This document shows, piece after piece, positions 62,801 to 64,000 of a stretch of DNA of 64,000 nucleotides. Origin of the DNA: Bosea sp. BIWAKO-01 (GTDB taxonomy: Bacteria > Pseudomonadota > Alphaproteobacteria > Rhizobiales > Beijerinckiaceae); NCBI RefSeq assembly GCF_001748145.1, contig NZ_BCQA01000001.1:5544501-5608500 (forward strand), given 5' to 3'. Under the pieces are notes generated by a model. It did not search any database and was not told where the DNA came from. It worked only from the letters and a program-made list of their open reading frames with translations. Both the position numbers and the translations under genes were made by a program. Each line of letters starts with the position of its first letter. The stretch's first letter is position 1.

Positions 62801-64000
62801 TCATGGCCCTAGGTCAGTCGCGCCCCTGCCTATTGCCAAGGGACTAGCGCCCGCGACAGGTTCACGGCGCGGCAAACGGCCATGCAGTATCGCGTGGGCG
62901 ACGAGACCGATCACCAGCCCCCAGAACGCTCCGCCGATGCCGAGCAGGCTGATCTTGGCCGACGAGGCAAGGAATGTGATCAATGCTGCCTCACGGGAGG
63001 TCGGATCAGCCATCGCGCCGGCGAGGCTGCCGCCAATCGTTCCCAGCAGAGCCAGCCCTGCAAGCGTGGTGATGAAGGTCGCCGGGAACGCCATGAAGAC
63101 AGCCGCAAGCGCCACGCCGAAAACGCCGACAAGGACATAAGAGAACCCTGCGGCGATTCCGGCGATCCACCGTCTCGAGGGATCCTCATGCGCTTCCTTG
63201 CCCGTGCAGATCGCGGCCGTGATGGCTGCAACGTTGACGGCGTGGGAACCGAACGGCGCCATGATCAACGAACCGAGCCCTGTCACTGTCACGATCGGAT
63301 TGGCGTTGGTCCTGAAGCCATCATTGCGCAGCACGAGCATCCCCGGCATGTACTGGCCGGTCAACGTGATCAGGAAGAGCGGCAGCGCGACGCTCAAAAG
63401 CGCGTTGAGCGAGAATTCCGGCGCGGTGAACACCGGAGCAGCAAGCCTGAACTGAAGCCCCGAGAGATCGATACGTCCCTGCGCCGTCAAGAAGGCGAGG
63501 CCGAGCGCCAGAATACCAATGACCGCATAGCGGGGGCTGAACCGCTTCAGCGCGAGATAGGCGATGATCAGAAGCCCAACCAACAGTGGATCGACGCTCG
63601 CTCCGCCAAAGGCCCCGATGCCGAACTGCAGCAGGATACCGGCGAGCAGACCTGATGCAATGCCGGGCGGGATCAGCCTGATGACCTTCTCGAAATAGCC
63701 AGAGAGTCCAAGAGCGACGAATGCGGCTGCCGAGATCAGATAGGCGCCTACCGCTTCGGCATAAGGGGTCGTAGTGAGTGCCGTGACAAGGAAGGCTGCA
63801 GCCGGCGTCGACCAGGCCGTGATGATCGGCTCGCGATAGCGCCAGCTCAGATATAGCCCCGTCAACCCGACGCCGATGGAAACAGACCACACCCAGGATG
63901 CGGTCAGCTCGGGACTGAGGCCGGCGACCTTTGCCGCCTGAAAGACCAGAATGAAGGTTCCTCCATAGTTGACGATGACAGAGATCAGGCCGGCAACGAT
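62801..64000 (-). CDS. BenE family benzoate/H+ symporter, 5' end outside window
   Basis: The visible 399 codons cover most of a multi-pass transporter and run off the right edge with the frame open. Motifs include TAWSTPAAAFLVT, IPPGIASGLLAGILLQFG, LITLTGQYMPGMLVLRNDG, MAPFGSHAVNVAAITAAICTGKEAHEDP and GVFGVALAAVFMAFPATFI. These match BenE, a purine/benzoate-type symporter of the inner membrane. About ten hydrophobic segments are visible. The true start lies beyond 64000. No aromatic catabolic genes are seen next to it in the window. Confidence 0.88.
   Translation of the reverse strand: MVAGLISVIVNYGGTFILVFQAAKVAGLSPELTASWVWSVSIGVGLTGLYLSWRYREPIITAWSTPAAAFLVTALTTTPYAEAVGAYLISAAAFVALGLSGYFEKVIRLIPPGIASGLLAGILLQFGIGAFGGASVDPLLVGLLIIAYLALKRFSPRYAVIGILALGLAFLTAQGRIDLSGLQFRLAAPVFTAPEFSLNALLSVALPLFLITLTGQYMPGMLVLRNDGFRTNANPIVTVTGLGSLIMAPFGSHAVNVAAITAAICTGKEAHEDPSRRWIAGIAAGFSYVLVGVFGVALAAVFMAFPATFITTLAGLALLGTIGGSLAGAMADPTSREAALITFLASSAKISLLGIGGAFWGLVIGLVAHAILHGRLPRREPVAGASPLAIGRGATDLGP

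Overview
The window is high-GC, gene-dense DNA from an alphaproteobacterium, most likely a Hyphomicrobiales member close to Bosea. That placement is inferred from gene content: a C4-pathway 5-aminolevulinate synthase (HemA), an Omp25-type porin, DUF1236 glycine-zipper proteins, a LigD plus multiple-Ku repair set and an ECF11 sigma/ChrR pair. I see no rRNA, tRNA, insertion sequence, prophage or CRISPR array. Long open frames lie antisense to nearly every gene; these are composition shadows and are not annotated.

Left third (1-21622, mostly minus strand). A large zinc-ribbon/class III cyclase/AAA/TPR protein is followed by a thioredoxin-fold protein and a methyltransferase. Next come a giant autotransporter (2209 aa, glycine-rich then beta-helix repeats then barrel) preceded by an AmpH-like serine hydrolase, and a GAF-LytTR regulator. 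Then a tightly overlapped operon encodes an RpiR regulator, a peptide/opine-type ABC importer and an embedded glycerophosphodiester phosphodiesterase. A second phosphodiesterase is transcribed divergently. A perfect 15-bp inverted repeat sits between the two transcription units.

Middle (22007-37795). A DUF1236 protein is followed by an overlapped mannose operon (phosphomannose isomerase, GT4 transferase with a C-terminal alpha/alpha-toroid-like region, GH130 phosphorylase) and three small unknown proteins. A sigmaE (ECF11)-ChrR regulon follows. It holds two cyclopropane-synthase-like methyltransferases, DUF1365, an FAD oxidoreductase, DUF1295, DUF2177, DUF2147 and a membrane protein. Four sites with the same geometry (NNNNCC, 16 nt, CGTA) precede its transcription units, including a perfect TGATCC site in front of the sigma gene. 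The ChrR here has lost both cysteines of its N-terminal zinc motif. An Omp25-like porin with a strong terminator closes the region.

Right half. After a diguanylate cyclase, a membrane protein, alanine dehydrogenase and a DUF1989 protein comes a DNA end-joining island (42493-53459): LigD, two abutting convergent Ku genes, a second LigD-type ligase whose catalytic lysine is alanine, a UvrD-like helicase, topoisomerase IB and several small proteins. Next is a divergent locus with a fumarylpyruvate-hydrolase-like enzyme facing an NMT1/SsuA-type ABC importer and its GntR regulator. Then a four-gene operon joins hemA to a DevBCA/HrtBA-like export ABC system. The window ends inside a BenE-type symporter gene.
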